A stretch of 64,000 bases of DNA, from contig DIYP01000007.1 in assembly GCA_002427735.1 (NCBI GenBank), positions 62,001 through 126,000 on the forward strand, read 5' to 3'. The stretch is from Flavobacteriales bacterium UBA6051. GTDB taxonomy: Bacteria; Bacteroidota; Bacteroidia; Flavobacteriales_D; Crocinitomicaceae. Numbering within the stretch: the first letter of the stretch is position 1; the number at the start of each line of letters is the position of its first letter. The notes below the pieces were generated by a model that searched no databases, had not been told where the DNA came from, and was given only the letters and a program-made list of their open reading frames with translations. The position numbers and the translations under genes were made by a program. Positions 54,617 to 62,928 of this stretch are shown piece by piece.

Positions 54617-55777
54617 TTATTCAATAATGATTTTGGTAACGGTTTGATCAGCTTCAGCCGATAAGCTCAAAAAGTATGTGCCTTTTGGCATCTCGCTGAG
54701 ATCAATAACAATAGGTTTCTCGTATTTGAATGTTTCCATTTTGAAAACAACTTCACCAAGGACATCTGAAATTGTTACTTCAACAGACTTTCCCTGAAGT
54801 TCGTCAGCTTTTAATTCAAACATGCCATTTGAAGGGTTCGGGAGTACTGAGTAGTTGAGAGTAGAAATATTGTCCAATGATGTGAAATCTTGAATTGGAA
54901 TAGCGAACTCCAATGCCGCACCCAAACCACCCCGAGCAATTTCATAAATATAGTTCATGTCGAGACGCGACATTTCATCAAAAATAGTATGCACGTATGG
55001 CGATACATTCTTTTCGTAAAGTCCAGTAATGATTTCACCGTTAGCTTCAAATGGCATATAATCCGACCCATATGCATATGATATTTCAGTTGACAAACTT
55101 GAGTAAAGCTCAATACAATTTGCCAAAATATCTGTGACATTGGCAGACGCGCTATTATTACTAGCTGGTGGACCTTCATCTCTTTCACATATGATCGTGT
55201 TGTTTGTCATTCCATTAACACCACCTACTTCATCAATATTATAGACGAGCAGAATATCCAGGTTTTCAGGAACCACAGTGTTGTCGACATAATGCTGACT
55301 ACCGATAAGCCCGTCTTCTTCGGCGCTGAAATGGATGAACTTGACAGAGTATTCTGTTTCAAGGTCTTTAAATATACGGGCCATTTCAAGGATGATTGCT
55401 GTCCCACTGCCGTTGTCATTTGATCCAACACCATTTCTGGTGTCATAGTGACCATCAATAATTAAATAGGTATTAGGATAAACAGAACCCGTTTTTGTAA
55501 TGATAATATTTTCCGCATCGTATCCGCTATATAAGAAAGAATCTCGTTGGATATTCGTATACCCCCAGCTCGTATATTTGTCAAGAATCCAATCCCGCGT
55601 ATCATCGAGGGCTGAAGTTCCTATTTCTTTAATACCCAGAGAAGAAAATTCTGTCAAATAAGTTTCTACAGAATCATATTCTACACTTGAAACGATACTG
55701 GCATAATAAGGGTTGTAGGTTTGTGCTCGTAATCCCAATGAAATGAGCAATGCAGAAATAAAGAAGAGATATTTCAT
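54617..55777 (-). CDS. Secreted M28 family aminopeptidase with T9SS sorting domain
   Basis: The 386-aa protein starts with a signal peptide (MKYLFFISALLISLGLRAQ), which fixes the ATG at 55777 although the frame is open to 55852. The catalytic domain (about 25-300) has the M28 zinc ligands in DGHYDTRNG (His), SNDNGSGTA (Asp), FSAEEDGLIG (catalytic and metal Glu), NIDEVGG (Asp) and VHTIFDEMSRLD (His). The C-terminal roughly 75 residues are a T9SS type A domain (LPNPSNGMFELKA through GTYFLSLSAE). It releases amino acids from peptides outside the cell. The S9 peptidase gene follows 10 bp downstream. Confidence 0.93.
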   Translation of the reverse strand: MKYLFFISALLISLGLRAQTYNPYYASIVSSVEYDSVETYLTEFSSLGIKEIGTSALDDTRDWILDKYTSWGYTNIQRDSFLYSGYDAENIIITKTGSVYPNTYLIIDGHYDTRNGVGSNDNGSGTAIILEMARIFKDLETEYSVKFIHFSAEEDGLIGSQHYVDNTVVPENLDILLVYNIDEVGGVNGMTNNTIICERDEGPPASNNSASANVTDILANCIELYSSLSTEISYAYGSDYMPFEANGEIITGLYEKNVSPYVHTIFDEMSRLDMNYIYEIARGGLGAALEFAIPIQDFTSLDNISTLNYSVLPNPSNGMFELKADELQGKSVEVTISDVLGEVVFKMETFKYEKPIVIDLSEMPKGTYFLSLSAEADQTVTKIIIE

Positions 55778-55852
55778 GATGTTGGATCTTTCGAATGATA
55801 AAGCGTTTCTAAAGTTAAGAAATCGGTGAACATTAAAAAGTTGAAGGAACAA

Positions 55853-56785
55853 TTAAGCTCCGCATTCAGATATAGCAATTGAATGCACTTTTAATCCAGA
55901 AGGAGCGTTAATCATCTCCAGAGTCATTGAGTTACTATCACCAGGACCATCTTCTGTAAAAATAAGCACACTCACTTCTTGAATTGTTGCATCGTCATTC
56001 ACCAAAATATAGACACCTTTCTTTACATCACTATCCGTGCAGCGAAAGGGGAGTTTCTCAACATAGAAGAGAGGCAGTTGGGACCACGAATTATCCCTGG
56101 AGCTTTTTTCTACAAACGCCTTAAAATAATCCTCATCGAACATTGTTTCCGCGTTGATCGATCTTTCCTTCAATTGGTGAACACCAGGGCCAGGATAAAT
56201 GTAATCAAACCCATCAGGACTAATGTATGAACTAAACTCTGGGCTTTCACGATTGAATAGCGGTTTCAAAAAGTTCTTTAAAGCTGCAGACAAATCTTCT
56301 TTATCCAAGGTCTCTTTTGAATCAATGCTCTCCTCCGGACATTTTCGCATGCGCACCGTTTTGCGGTCCTTTTCACGAATGAAGTGAAATTCACTATTAA
56401 AGTCTTTGTGATAAAGCCATAACGAATGGTTGTCAAACACAACTCTGAATTCATGCGTTTCTTCATTGGGTTCGTCTGCCAGTATTGCTTTGAGTACAAT
56501 AGTATCGTTGTTTTGTTCTTCAGCGTATATCAAATAAGACTCAGCGTGAAAACCGTTAAAGGTTAACATATGTTCATATTGGCCATCGTATTCCCTGAAA
56601 GTGGTCGCTGATTCTATAATGAGTTGATCTACTTGCTTACTCCAACAATTCTCTTCGAGATAAGGAGCTTTATTCTTATCAAATTGAACAGCCAGATAGA
56701 CTCCTTCTAACTTTTTGAACTGAGCACTTGAAATCAAAGGCAGCAAAAAAGCGATAAATAAAGTACAAACTTGTGGGTAGCGCAT
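55853..56785 (-). CDS. Secreted protein of unknown function
   Basis: The 310-aa protein has a signal peptide (cleavage near SSAQ) and two regions: a beta-rich N-terminal part (about 22-150) and a C-terminal part (about 165-310) with an alpha/beta pattern (FVEKSSRDNSWSQLPLFYVE). I recognise no family, catalytic motif or sorting domain. It is likely periplasmic. Confidence 0.65.
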   Translation of the reverse strand: MRYPQVCTLFIAFLLPLISSAQFKKLEGVYLAVQFDKNKAPYLEENCWSKQVDQLIIESATTFREYDGQYEHMLTFNGFHAESYLIYAEEQNNDTIVLKAILADEPNEETHEFRVVFDNHSLWLYHKDFNSEFHFIREKDRKTVRMRKCPEESIDSKETLDKEDLSAALKNFLKPLFNRESPEFSSYISPDGFDYIYPGPGVHQLKERSINAETMFDEDYFKAFVEKSSRDNSWSQLPLFYVEKLPFRCTDSDVKKGVYILVNDDATIQEVSVLIFTEDGPGDSNSMTLEMINAPSGLKVHSIAISECGA

Positions 56786-56806
56786 CTCACTAAAGATAGT
56801 GATTTG

Positions 56807-57583
56807 CTACTGAACAATTGGGCCAGGTTTAAATTGTTCGCCTTTGTTCTTAATATTAGGGAAGAAATATTTGAAATCAATTGATAAGAAAGAGCCATCT
56901 ACTTCACCATAAGTGCTGCTGCTGTATCCTTGAAAGCGATAGTTTGTGGCAAGCGTGAAAATAGAGGAGAACGGAACCCGTCCTGAACCACCAACATAAA
57001 AGAAACCGCTTTTTTCTGTTCTAAATTCAAACCCAACGTTTGCATTGAGATCGAATCCGACTTTACTTGTAAGAATTCCTGTGTGGGTGAAGTAGTGAAA
57101 ACCAATAGGGTTCGTTTGAACGCCGATATTCGTAGGAGCAAAGTTTACAGCAACTCCAAGAGAAGCATTCATATACCACTGCTCAGCCAATCGAATGTAA
57201 AACAGGGCATTAATCGGAATATCATAGCTGATAAAGCTCAAGTCATTTGTACCTGAGATAGAGGAATCAGGCACTGACATAGATAAATCAAAATTCCGCT
57301 GAGTAAAGTTAATTCCGGTTTCTAGAGCAATTAGCTTAGTTAACCCTGCACGCACTGTGGCACCAAATGAATAACCAAGCCGTTGACTAATGGTCGTTGT
57401 CATGAAAACAGCTTCAGGGTCTGTCTGATCTACCGTAAGTTCAGGTTCGCCAATAAAACGGGTAGGAAATACAGGACGCACTTGAAAACCAAAGTAGGAC
57501 GGAACTCTTTCCTTCTTTGGTTGCGCATTTGCGCTGAAAGAGAAAAGGAGAACAAATAAAAGAAAGGCAGTTTTCATGTGCAT
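56807..57583 (-). CDS. Outer-membrane beta-barrel protein
   Basis: The 258-aa protein has a signal peptide (MKTAFLLFVLLFSFSANAQ) and a mature part made of amphipathic beta strands alternating with short turns (FGATVRAGLTKLIALETGIN, FYIRLAEQWYMNASLGVAVN, VGFDLNANVGFEFRTEKSG). It resembles the PorT/OmpW-like small barrel proteins of Bacteroidota; a specific family cannot be assigned. ATG at 57577 is as good a start as 57583. Confidence 0.75.
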   Translation of the reverse strand: MHMKTAFLLFVLLFSFSANAQPKKERVPSYFGFQVRPVFPTRFIGEPELTVDQTDPEAVFMTTTISQRLGYSFGATVRAGLTKLIALETGINFTQRNFDLSMSVPDSSISGTNDLSFISYDIPINALFYIRLAEQWYMNASLGVAVNFAPTNIGVQTNPIGFHYFTHTGILTSKVGFDLNANVGFEFRTEKSGFFYVGGSGRVPFSSIFTLATNYRFQGYSSSTYGEVDGSFLSIDFKYFFPNIKNKGEQFKPGPIVQ

Positions 57584-57613
57584 ACAAACGCTAAGAAAGT
57601 CAATTTATTCCAC

Positions 57614-58024
57614 TTAATTTTCGCTATTTACTGAAACGTCAGAATCATTGTGTGAATCGAGCTTTTCCTGTTGTTTACAATAGCCTATTACGGCAAGCGT
57701 CATTACGATGGCTGAAAAGAGCAGCATGAAGTAACGAAAACCTTTGTAAGGAATAAATGGTTTTTTATGTTTTGCTTCGACGGCAAAATTTGCCTTGGAT
57801 GCCTGCTTAAAATCTCGTTTGTGTATTCCAAATAGAATATACTTGGCAGTATGCTTTTTTTCGTCGTCCTTTTCGAACCAAATATTTTCAGAAACAAGGA
57901 ATTCCTCAAAGGAATTCGCGCGTTCATCATCTGCAAAACGGAAAATTATGTAATCGGCATTTGTTGGATGCTTTACATAGTTTACCAAGCCAAGATCGAC
58001 AATATGATCTACTGGGTTATCCAT
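57614..58024 (-). CDS. Small protein with C-terminal membrane anchor
   Basis: The 136-aa protein has a soluble N-terminal domain (about 1-85) with a beta-alpha-beta look (ADYIIFRFADDERANSFEEF, KYILFGIHKRDF), a single membrane helix (about 97-117) and a short acidic tail. It may be a tail-anchored regulatory or adaptor protein; no family was recognised. Its start overlaps the end of the nitroreductase gene by 16 bp, so the two are co-transcribed. Confidence 0.65.
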   Translation of the reverse strand: MDNPVDHIVDLGLVNYVKHPTNADYIIFRFADDERANSFEEFLVSENIWFEKDDEKKHTAKYILFGIHKRDFKQASKANFAVEAKHKKPFIPYKGFRYFMLLFSAIVMTLAVIGYCKQQEKLDSHNDSDVSVNSEN

Positions 58025-58596
58025 TCTGAAGTATATTCGAGAGGTTTACGATGTTTCTTCGGCCATTCAATTGATGGATAGCCCATATAAAACAAGCCGA
58101 GACACTTATCTTTTTCTCCGATCCCTAGAAACTCATTCATTTGTGCAGTGTAAATTAGCTTTGGAGTAGACCAAAAACCACCCAAGCCGTAAGCCGTGCA
58201 TGTCAAGTGCATATTCTGAATGGCGCAGGCAACAGCTTCAATTTCTTCTAGCTCAAGAATTTTTTCCTCCGGTTGACGCTCCATACATACAGCTACAATT
58301 ACGGAAGACTTTAGAGGACGGGTAATTAGCTTTGCCAATTTAGCATCCTGCTGCTGTTCCTTAGGAACAACTTCCAGGTACGTTTTACCAAGAAAATCGC
58401 TCAGGTGCTGACGACCTTCTTCCATGAAGACTTTAAAACGCCAAGGTTGGGTATTTCCGTGTGTAGGAGCCCATTGAGCATTATTTAAAATGACTTCAAC
58501 TTGTTCTTTATGAACTTTTCTGTCACTGTATTGTTCTGGATAAATAGTTCGTCTTTCACGAATCAATTCATTTATTTCCGAAAGGTTGAAACGCAT
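58009..58596 (-). CDS. Nitroreductase-family FMN oxidoreductase
   Basis: The 195-aa protein has the nitroreductase fold markers: IRERRTIYPEQY and WAPTHGNTQPWRF near the start, EAVACAIQNMHLTCTAYGLGG in the middle and FYMGYP near the end. These form the FMN site shared with YdjA/RutE-like enzymes. It reduces quinones, enones or nitro compounds using NAD(P)H; the physiological substrate is unknown. Confidence 0.9.
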   Translation of the reverse strand: MRFNLSEINELIRERRTIYPEQYSDRKVHKEQVEVILNNAQWAPTHGNTQPWRFKVFMEEGRQHLSDFLGKTYLEVVPKEQQQDAKLAKLITRPLKSSVIVAVCMERQPEEKILELEEIEAVACAIQNMHLTCTAYGLGGFWSTPKLIYTAQMNEFLGIGEKDKCLGLFYMGYPSIEWPKKHRKPLEYTSEWITQ

Positions 58597-58617
58597 AGTA
58601 ATGACTAATTAATAGTG

Positions 58618-58645
58618 CAAAACTAAGATTTAGAATTCAATTCAA
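58618..58645 (-). promoter_or_regulatory. Candidate nitroreductase promoter
   Basis: On the minus strand TTG (58645-58643) and TAGTTTTG (58625-58618) are separated by 17 nt. The -7 is an exact TAnnTTTG match, 21 nt from the ATG at 58596. Confidence 0.4.
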
Positions 58646-58646
58646 T

Positions 58647-60059
58647 CTATCGGGAACGCTCTATTGTTTTCCGAATGTGAAAAAAGCTTTCGTCAATGGT
58701 TTGGTATTGACCATTAGGGGTTGGTGCGAGTGCTGGACTGGCAACAACGTAGCCTGCAGCATCGATCAGAGAATATTGTGGGAAAGTTTCGATTCTATAT
58801 TTATTCCAAATGGAGTTAGATTCAGATAGAGCATACAGATCCCAGTCGATTTGCTCTAAGGATTTTTCAGCTTCTTTTGATAGTTCACCATCCTTTTTAT
58901 AGACTGAGATGAAGTGAATATAATCTCCATAACGCTCAGCAATCTCTTTAAGTAACGGTATTTCTTGTCTACTCTTAACGCTCTCTGGATCAAAGAAATG
59001 AAGGTAGACGTGCTTTCCTGCAAAACTGAGCAATGTTTTTGTTTCTTTTCCTTCTTCTACAAAAACAGTAGATGGAGCTTTACCACCAGGAACAAGGGCT
59101 GTTAGTTTATCAATGATATTTTTTGAAATCTCGCGATGAGGTTGAATGATAGCTCTAGTTGAAAGACTATCAAGTATTGTCAGAATATTAGTTTGTGGAA
59201 AGTCACCTGAATTATAGGCTTCCGACAGTGTTTTGATCATCACTAATTCGCGGACCTGAATATTGCCCAATGTATATTCCGTACCCAGCGCTTTCATTAT
59301 CATAGAAGGGCTACTATGTAAAACACCTTCATAGACTGCCTGATTTGCCTCTCTGGACAATCTTGGAATCATTTTTTGATAAAAATCTCCTATATAGGTC
59401 ATGTATGTTTCACAGTTGTAATAAACAGGTGTATTCCGTATGTAGAAATCATATTTTTCATACCGGTTTCTTTCTGCGGCGCTGGGAATATTGTCCAATC
59501 CGGCAAAGGTGAACCTCACGTGAGCTTTGAAGTAAATACTGGAATCATCGGCATAAGCTTTTTCAACGTTAGTCTTGAATCGATCAAGTGCCGTTACAAA
59601 TTGCTCAGCATCAATACTTTTTAAGTGGTAGTTATTCCCAAGAAAGTGATCTACCCAACGTTGAAAACTCAAGACTTTATAATTTATATCTGTGCTATCA
59701 AGTTCAAGGAATGCTAATTCTACTTCGGTTCCACTTGGTTTGTAAGGTGCATACTTATCTCTATCCGGAAAAAAAATGGAATATTCAGCTCCTGGTTCTA
59801 CTAGTAGAAAACCAGTGTTGTTGCCTGATTTCAGTACAATTTTTTGAGTTATCGGAGACTCAAAAGAAAGTGAAAACGTACTGTCATCTTCAACGGTTGT
59901 TGTTGTGATCAACGATTCGGTCTGACTGAAATAATCTTCTATAGTGTATGCCTTTAAGGATTTTCCAATGTATCCCGGTGCATAACCTGATATTCGAACA
60001 CTTTGTCCAAAGCTTTGGAGAAGAACAAACAAAAAAGAAATAAGAAGAGAAATACGCAT
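58647..60059 (-). CDS. Secreted thioredoxin-fold protein lacking CxxC
   Basis: The 470-aa protein has a signal peptide (cleavage near SFG-QSV) and an N-terminal beta domain (about 20-110; VRISGYAPGYIGKSLKAYTI) of the DUF4369-like type. A long helical region follows (about 115-340). A TlpA-like thioredoxin fold (about 345-465; GKHVYLHFFDPESVKSRQEI, HFISVYKKDG, YRIETFPQYSLIDAAGYVV) ends the protein. The cis-proline is kept (TFPQY), but the CxxC is replaced by PESV, so redox catalysis is unlikely. It may have a structural or chaperone-like role in the periplasm. Confidence 0.78.
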   Translation of the reverse strand: MRISLLISFLFVLLQSFGQSVRISGYAPGYIGKSLKAYTIEDYFSQTESLITTTTVEDDSTFSLSFESPITQKIVLKSGNNTGFLLVEPGAEYSIFFPDRDKYAPYKPSGTEVELAFLELDSTDINYKVLSFQRWVDHFLGNNYHLKSIDAEQFVTALDRFKTNVEKAYADDSSIYFKAHVRFTFAGLDNIPSAAERNRYEKYDFYIRNTPVYYNCETYMTYIGDFYQKMIPRLSREANQAVYEGVLHSSPSMIMKALGTEYTLGNIQVRELVMIKTLSEAYNSGDFPQTNILTILDSLSTRAIIQPHREISKNIIDKLTALVPGGKAPSTVFVEEGKETKTLLSFAGKHVYLHFFDPESVKSRQEIPLLKEIAERYGDYIHFISVYKKDGELSKEAEKSLEQIDWDLYALSESNSIWNKYRIETFPQYSLIDAAGYVVASPALAPTPNGQYQTIDESFFHIRKTIERSR

Positions 60060-60115
60060 AATTTCTGGTTTTAGGCAAGCGCTTGTGTTAGTACACTTAT
60101 CGTACCACTCTTAAA

Positions 60116-60574
60116 TTAAACGAGTAATTCGGGGTTTGTTACAAAGCTGTCGATAGGACCGTTGTTCTTGTGTATTTCCCGAATGATTGATGAGTTAATA
60201 GCAGAGTAGCGTTGTTCCGTGAGAAAGAATACGGTATCAATTTCTGAAATCTCATAATTCATATGTGCGATTGATTTCTCATATTGAAAGTCTTTGGAGT
60301 CGCGCAACCCACGAATAATAAACTGTGCCCCGATTTCTTTGCAATAGTTTACAGTGAGTGTTTGAAACTGCCCAACGCGCACCTTGGGTTCATCTTTGAA
60401 CAAGGATTCGATATGAGCAATACGCTTGTCCAGTGAGAACATGTGATTTTTTGTACTATTGACGCCAACGCCAATCACTACTTCATCGAATAAAGCCAGA
60501 CTTTTTGCTATAACAGCCTCATGGCCTTTAGTAAATGGGTCAAATGACCCCGGAAACAAACCTGTTCTTTTCAT
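60116..60574 (-). CDS. coaD: Phosphopantetheine adenylyltransferase
   Basis: The 152-aa protein has the nucleotidyltransferase motif GLFPGSFDPFTKGHEAVI, RGLRDSKDFQYEKSIAHMN and the late SAINSSIIREIHKNNG, the form of the ISSTxVRE motif. It adds AMP to 4'-phosphopantetheine in CoA synthesis. Length is typical. It is the last gene of a minus-strand series with rsmD and DUF3822, an order widely conserved in Bacteroidota. Confidence 0.95.
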   Translation of the reverse strand: MKRTGLFPGSFDPFTKGHEAVIAKSLALFDEVVIGVGVNSTKNHMFSLDKRIAHIESLFKDEPKVRVGQFQTLTVNYCKEIGAQFIIRGLRDSKDFQYEKSIAHMNYEISEIDTVFFLTEQRYSAINSSIIREIHKNNGPIDSFVTNPELLV

Positions 60575-60580
60575 GATATC

Positions 60581-61120
60581 TTATGCGTATTCAAAGAAAC
60601 TAAAATGTACGTTACCATATATACGCATAAATTTGAAATGAGTTATAGCTTCGAAAGAAGATTCTTTTCCATGCTCAACAATCAATACACCATCTTTTTG
60701 TAATAGTTCACGCGCGAAAATGGTTTCTATGAGCTCGACATAATTAGTATACTTATACGGTGGATCTGCAAATATGAGATCAAACTTCTTTTCTGTTTTT
60801 CTTACAAACTTCAGTATGTCTGATTTTATAACAAGTAACTCATTCTCGCAACCTAATTTTGCCGCCATTGTTTTCATATGGCGATAGGCATTGAAGTTTT
60901 GATCAACGGCAATGACATTTCCCAATTCCCTTGAAAGGAACTCAATGGAGATGTTTCCGGTCCCAGCGCAAAGGTCCAGAATTTCCATGTCTGAATGAAT
61001 ATATTGATGCTCAAGGATGTTAAAAAGACCTTCCTTCGCGAAATCCGTGGTAGGGCGAGAGGGAAAGTTCTTGGGAACCGGATAGCGCCTCGTCTTGTAT
61101 TTTCCGCGAATTATACGCAC
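60581..61120 (-). CDS. rsmD: 16S rRNA (guanine(966)-N(2))-methyltransferase
   Basis: The 179-aa protein starts with MRIIRGKYKTRRYPVP from a GTG at 61120 and shows RPTTDFAKEGLFNIL, the SAM motif LDLCAGTGNISIEFL and the catalytic FADPPYKY. These identify RsmD, which methylates G966 of 16S rRNA. The GTG overlaps the 3' end of the DUF3822 gene by 10 bp, and coaD follows 6 bp downstream. Confidence 0.94.
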   Translation of the reverse strand: MRIIRGKYKTRRYPVPKNFPSRPTTDFAKEGLFNILEHQYIHSDMEILDLCAGTGNISIEFLSRELGNVIAVDQNFNAYRHMKTMAAKLGCENELLVIKSDILKFVRKTEKKFDLIFADPPYKYTNYVELIETIFARELLQKDGVLIVEHGKESSFEAITHFKFMRIYGNVHFSFFEYA

Positions 61121-61875
61121 AAGAGTTGAGATTTCGCTATAAAGTTGTTTGGAGATCTAAATTCACAATCTTTCAACTCTTTGATTCTTCCAATTGAATT
61201 TTTGAATGCTTCGAGCAGTTCATTATCCACTTCTGTACTTAAGGAAAAGTCAATGAACCCTTTTTCTCCAGTAAGTTCCTTCTGTTGAAGGGTGAAAACA
61301 AGATGGTAAATAACGTCTTCAACATTTTGATAGTCAAAAGTCGAATAAAATTCAAGATTATTATGCTTCACAATGATGAGTTGGAAATAACCATCATGCA
61401 CGATTGCCGTTACTTTGGCTCGAAAGGTATCAACGTTCATAACGCCTCTTAGCGCATGTGTGCCTTCGTGTTGAATAATTATTCTTGGAAACTTAAGTAC
61501 AAAGAATCGCTTGATCCAGACTGGGATTTCAAAAACATTGACGATACCTAACTCAGAAATCCGATTATAATCAATATCGTCATTTCGCTCATACTTTCCG
61601 TAACAAAGTTCAAAAATGGATTTCGGTGAAGACTCAGCGAAAATATTGTTGGGAACCAATGTTGAACGTTTATCCGCCCAGGCCAATGTCACCTCATCAA
61701 AATCTTCCTGAAGGGAAGAGGATGCCTTAAAATGATCTTCGACAAACTGTTTTTGGTCTTCTTCTTCGGTTGTAACGAAGTTTACGGAAGATTCGTGTAA
61801 GACAATTTCATTTTTGAAAACAACAAATCGCGCAGCCTTAGCACTGATTTGTATCGCGAGATGTTTGCCAGTCAT
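61111..61875 (-). CDS. DUF3822 family protein
   Basis: The 254-aa cytoplasmic protein matches the Bacteroidota DUF3822 family: an actin-like-fold pattern with LAIQISAKAARFVVFKNEIV at the start and HEGTHALRGVMNVDTFRAKV plus NLEFYSTFDYQNVEDVIYHL later. It sits directly upstream of rsmD and coaD, the neighbourhood in which this family is usually found. Function is unknown. Confidence 0.85.
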   Translation of the reverse strand: MTGKHLAIQISAKAARFVVFKNEIVLHESSVNFVTTEEEDQKQFVEDHFKASSSLQEDFDEVTLAWADKRSTLVPNNIFAESSPKSIFELCYGKYERNDDIDYNRISELGIVNVFEIPVWIKRFFVLKFPRIIIQHEGTHALRGVMNVDTFRAKVTAIVHDGYFQLIIVKHNNLEFYSTFDYQNVEDVIYHLVFTLQQKELTGEKGFIDFSLSTEVDNELLEAFKNSIGRIKELKDCEFRSPNNFIAKSQLLCV

Positions 61876-61881
61876 GAATGC

Positions 61882-62784
61882 TTATTCGTTCTCCCAGGAA
61901 CCGTCAAGTGTATTCGTTGTAAGCGAACCAAAGTACATTTCTTCCTTATCGTCATTCTTACCTTGAATATCTGCGAAAGGAATGAAACCTGATACTTTCA
62001 TCGCAGGGTATTTCATATCACCTACCTCAATTGAATCTTTTGTTTCCAATACCCACGTTTTCTTCGTGAAAGGAATCACAGGAAGTGAATCAGGTGTAAA
62101 CGGATAGAATCCTAGCTTTTCTCTATTCTCACGGTAAGAACGGCTTCGGAATTTTGTTTCCAGCAAGCTTACCATAACAGTATCTCTTTTGAAGTTTGCA
62201 AAATCTCTTTGCCAGTTTGGACCTTCTGTCCACTTAGAAAGCAGATAAGCTTCTTCTTCCGTCATATCAACGTCAATTGCTCTGTTATCTCCATACAAGT
62301 AGTCGCGCTCAGCAGTTTCAATCTTTCTTGACGGAACCCCTCCTTGAGATTCTACGAAAGGAACTTTTCCATTGTTCACAAAATCAACAAGTGCGTCCCA
62401 ATTATCGAGGTAAACTCCATTTTGTTCAGCATACGCTTTTTGGATGTAGCGAATATCTTCAAGATTTTGTTTTGCAAGCATCTTACACTTGTCGTAGTTA
62501 CGATCGTACTCGTTGGTTTTGCTAACACTGTCATAAGAAATATAAAGCACAACCACAGCAGCAATACCTGCAACAAGACCAATGGCATATGCAATAGACG
62601 GTTTGAATTTACCAGAGCTATATAAAACACTGATTCCACCAGCGGCGAACATCATGATAGAAGAAACCATGAATGTTCCATCCTGACTACTTCTTAGGCC
62701 AACGACCAACATGATGATTCCTACTACAAAAAGTAATACCGGAATAGAGTATTTTTTTAAGAGTACAGAAAGCTGACTTGTCAT
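61882..62784 (-). CDS. Membrane protein of unknown function
   Basis: The 300-aa protein has three closely spaced membrane segments (about 13-30, 38-55 and 63-83) followed by a long soluble domain. That domain starts with a helix (LAKQNLEDIRYIQKAYAEQN) and a GVYLDNWDALVDFVNNGKV region reminiscent of pilin-like or periplasmic proteins. No family was recognised. It is the first gene of the series that continues into DUF3822, rsmD and coaD, separated by only 6 bp. Confidence 0.7.
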   Translation of the reverse strand: MTSQLSVLLKKYSIPVLLFVVGIIMLVVGLRSSQDGTFMVSSIMMFAAGGISVLYSSGKFKPSIAYAIGLVAGIAAVVVLYISYDSVSKTNEYDRNYDKCKMLAKQNLEDIRYIQKAYAEQNGVYLDNWDALVDFVNNGKVPFVESQGGVPSRKIETAERDYLYGDNRAIDVDMTEEEAYLLSKWTEGPNWQRDFANFKRDTVMVSLLETKFRSRSYRENREKLGFYPFTPDSLPVIPFTKKTWVLETKDSIEVGDMKYPAMKVSGFIPFADIQGKNDDKEEMYFGSLTTNTLDGSWENE

Positions 62785-62815
62785 AACGTTTGTGTTTTAC
62801 AATTTTGAGTTTCAA

Positions 62816-62823
62816 CAAAACTA
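62816..62823 (-). promoter_or_regulatory. Candidate -7 element for the 62784-to-60116 gene series
   Basis: TAGTTTTG on the minus strand matches TAnnTTTG exactly, 31 nt before the ATG at 62784. Confidence 0.35.
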
Positions 62824-62928
62824 CAATTTTTTCGATTCCACGGCTTTCCGTACACTAGTTTTTTTAAACCTTTTACTCAATCAACTTGTTGATGAATTCT
62901 TCATTACTTTCGTAGAAGGCATATTTAC

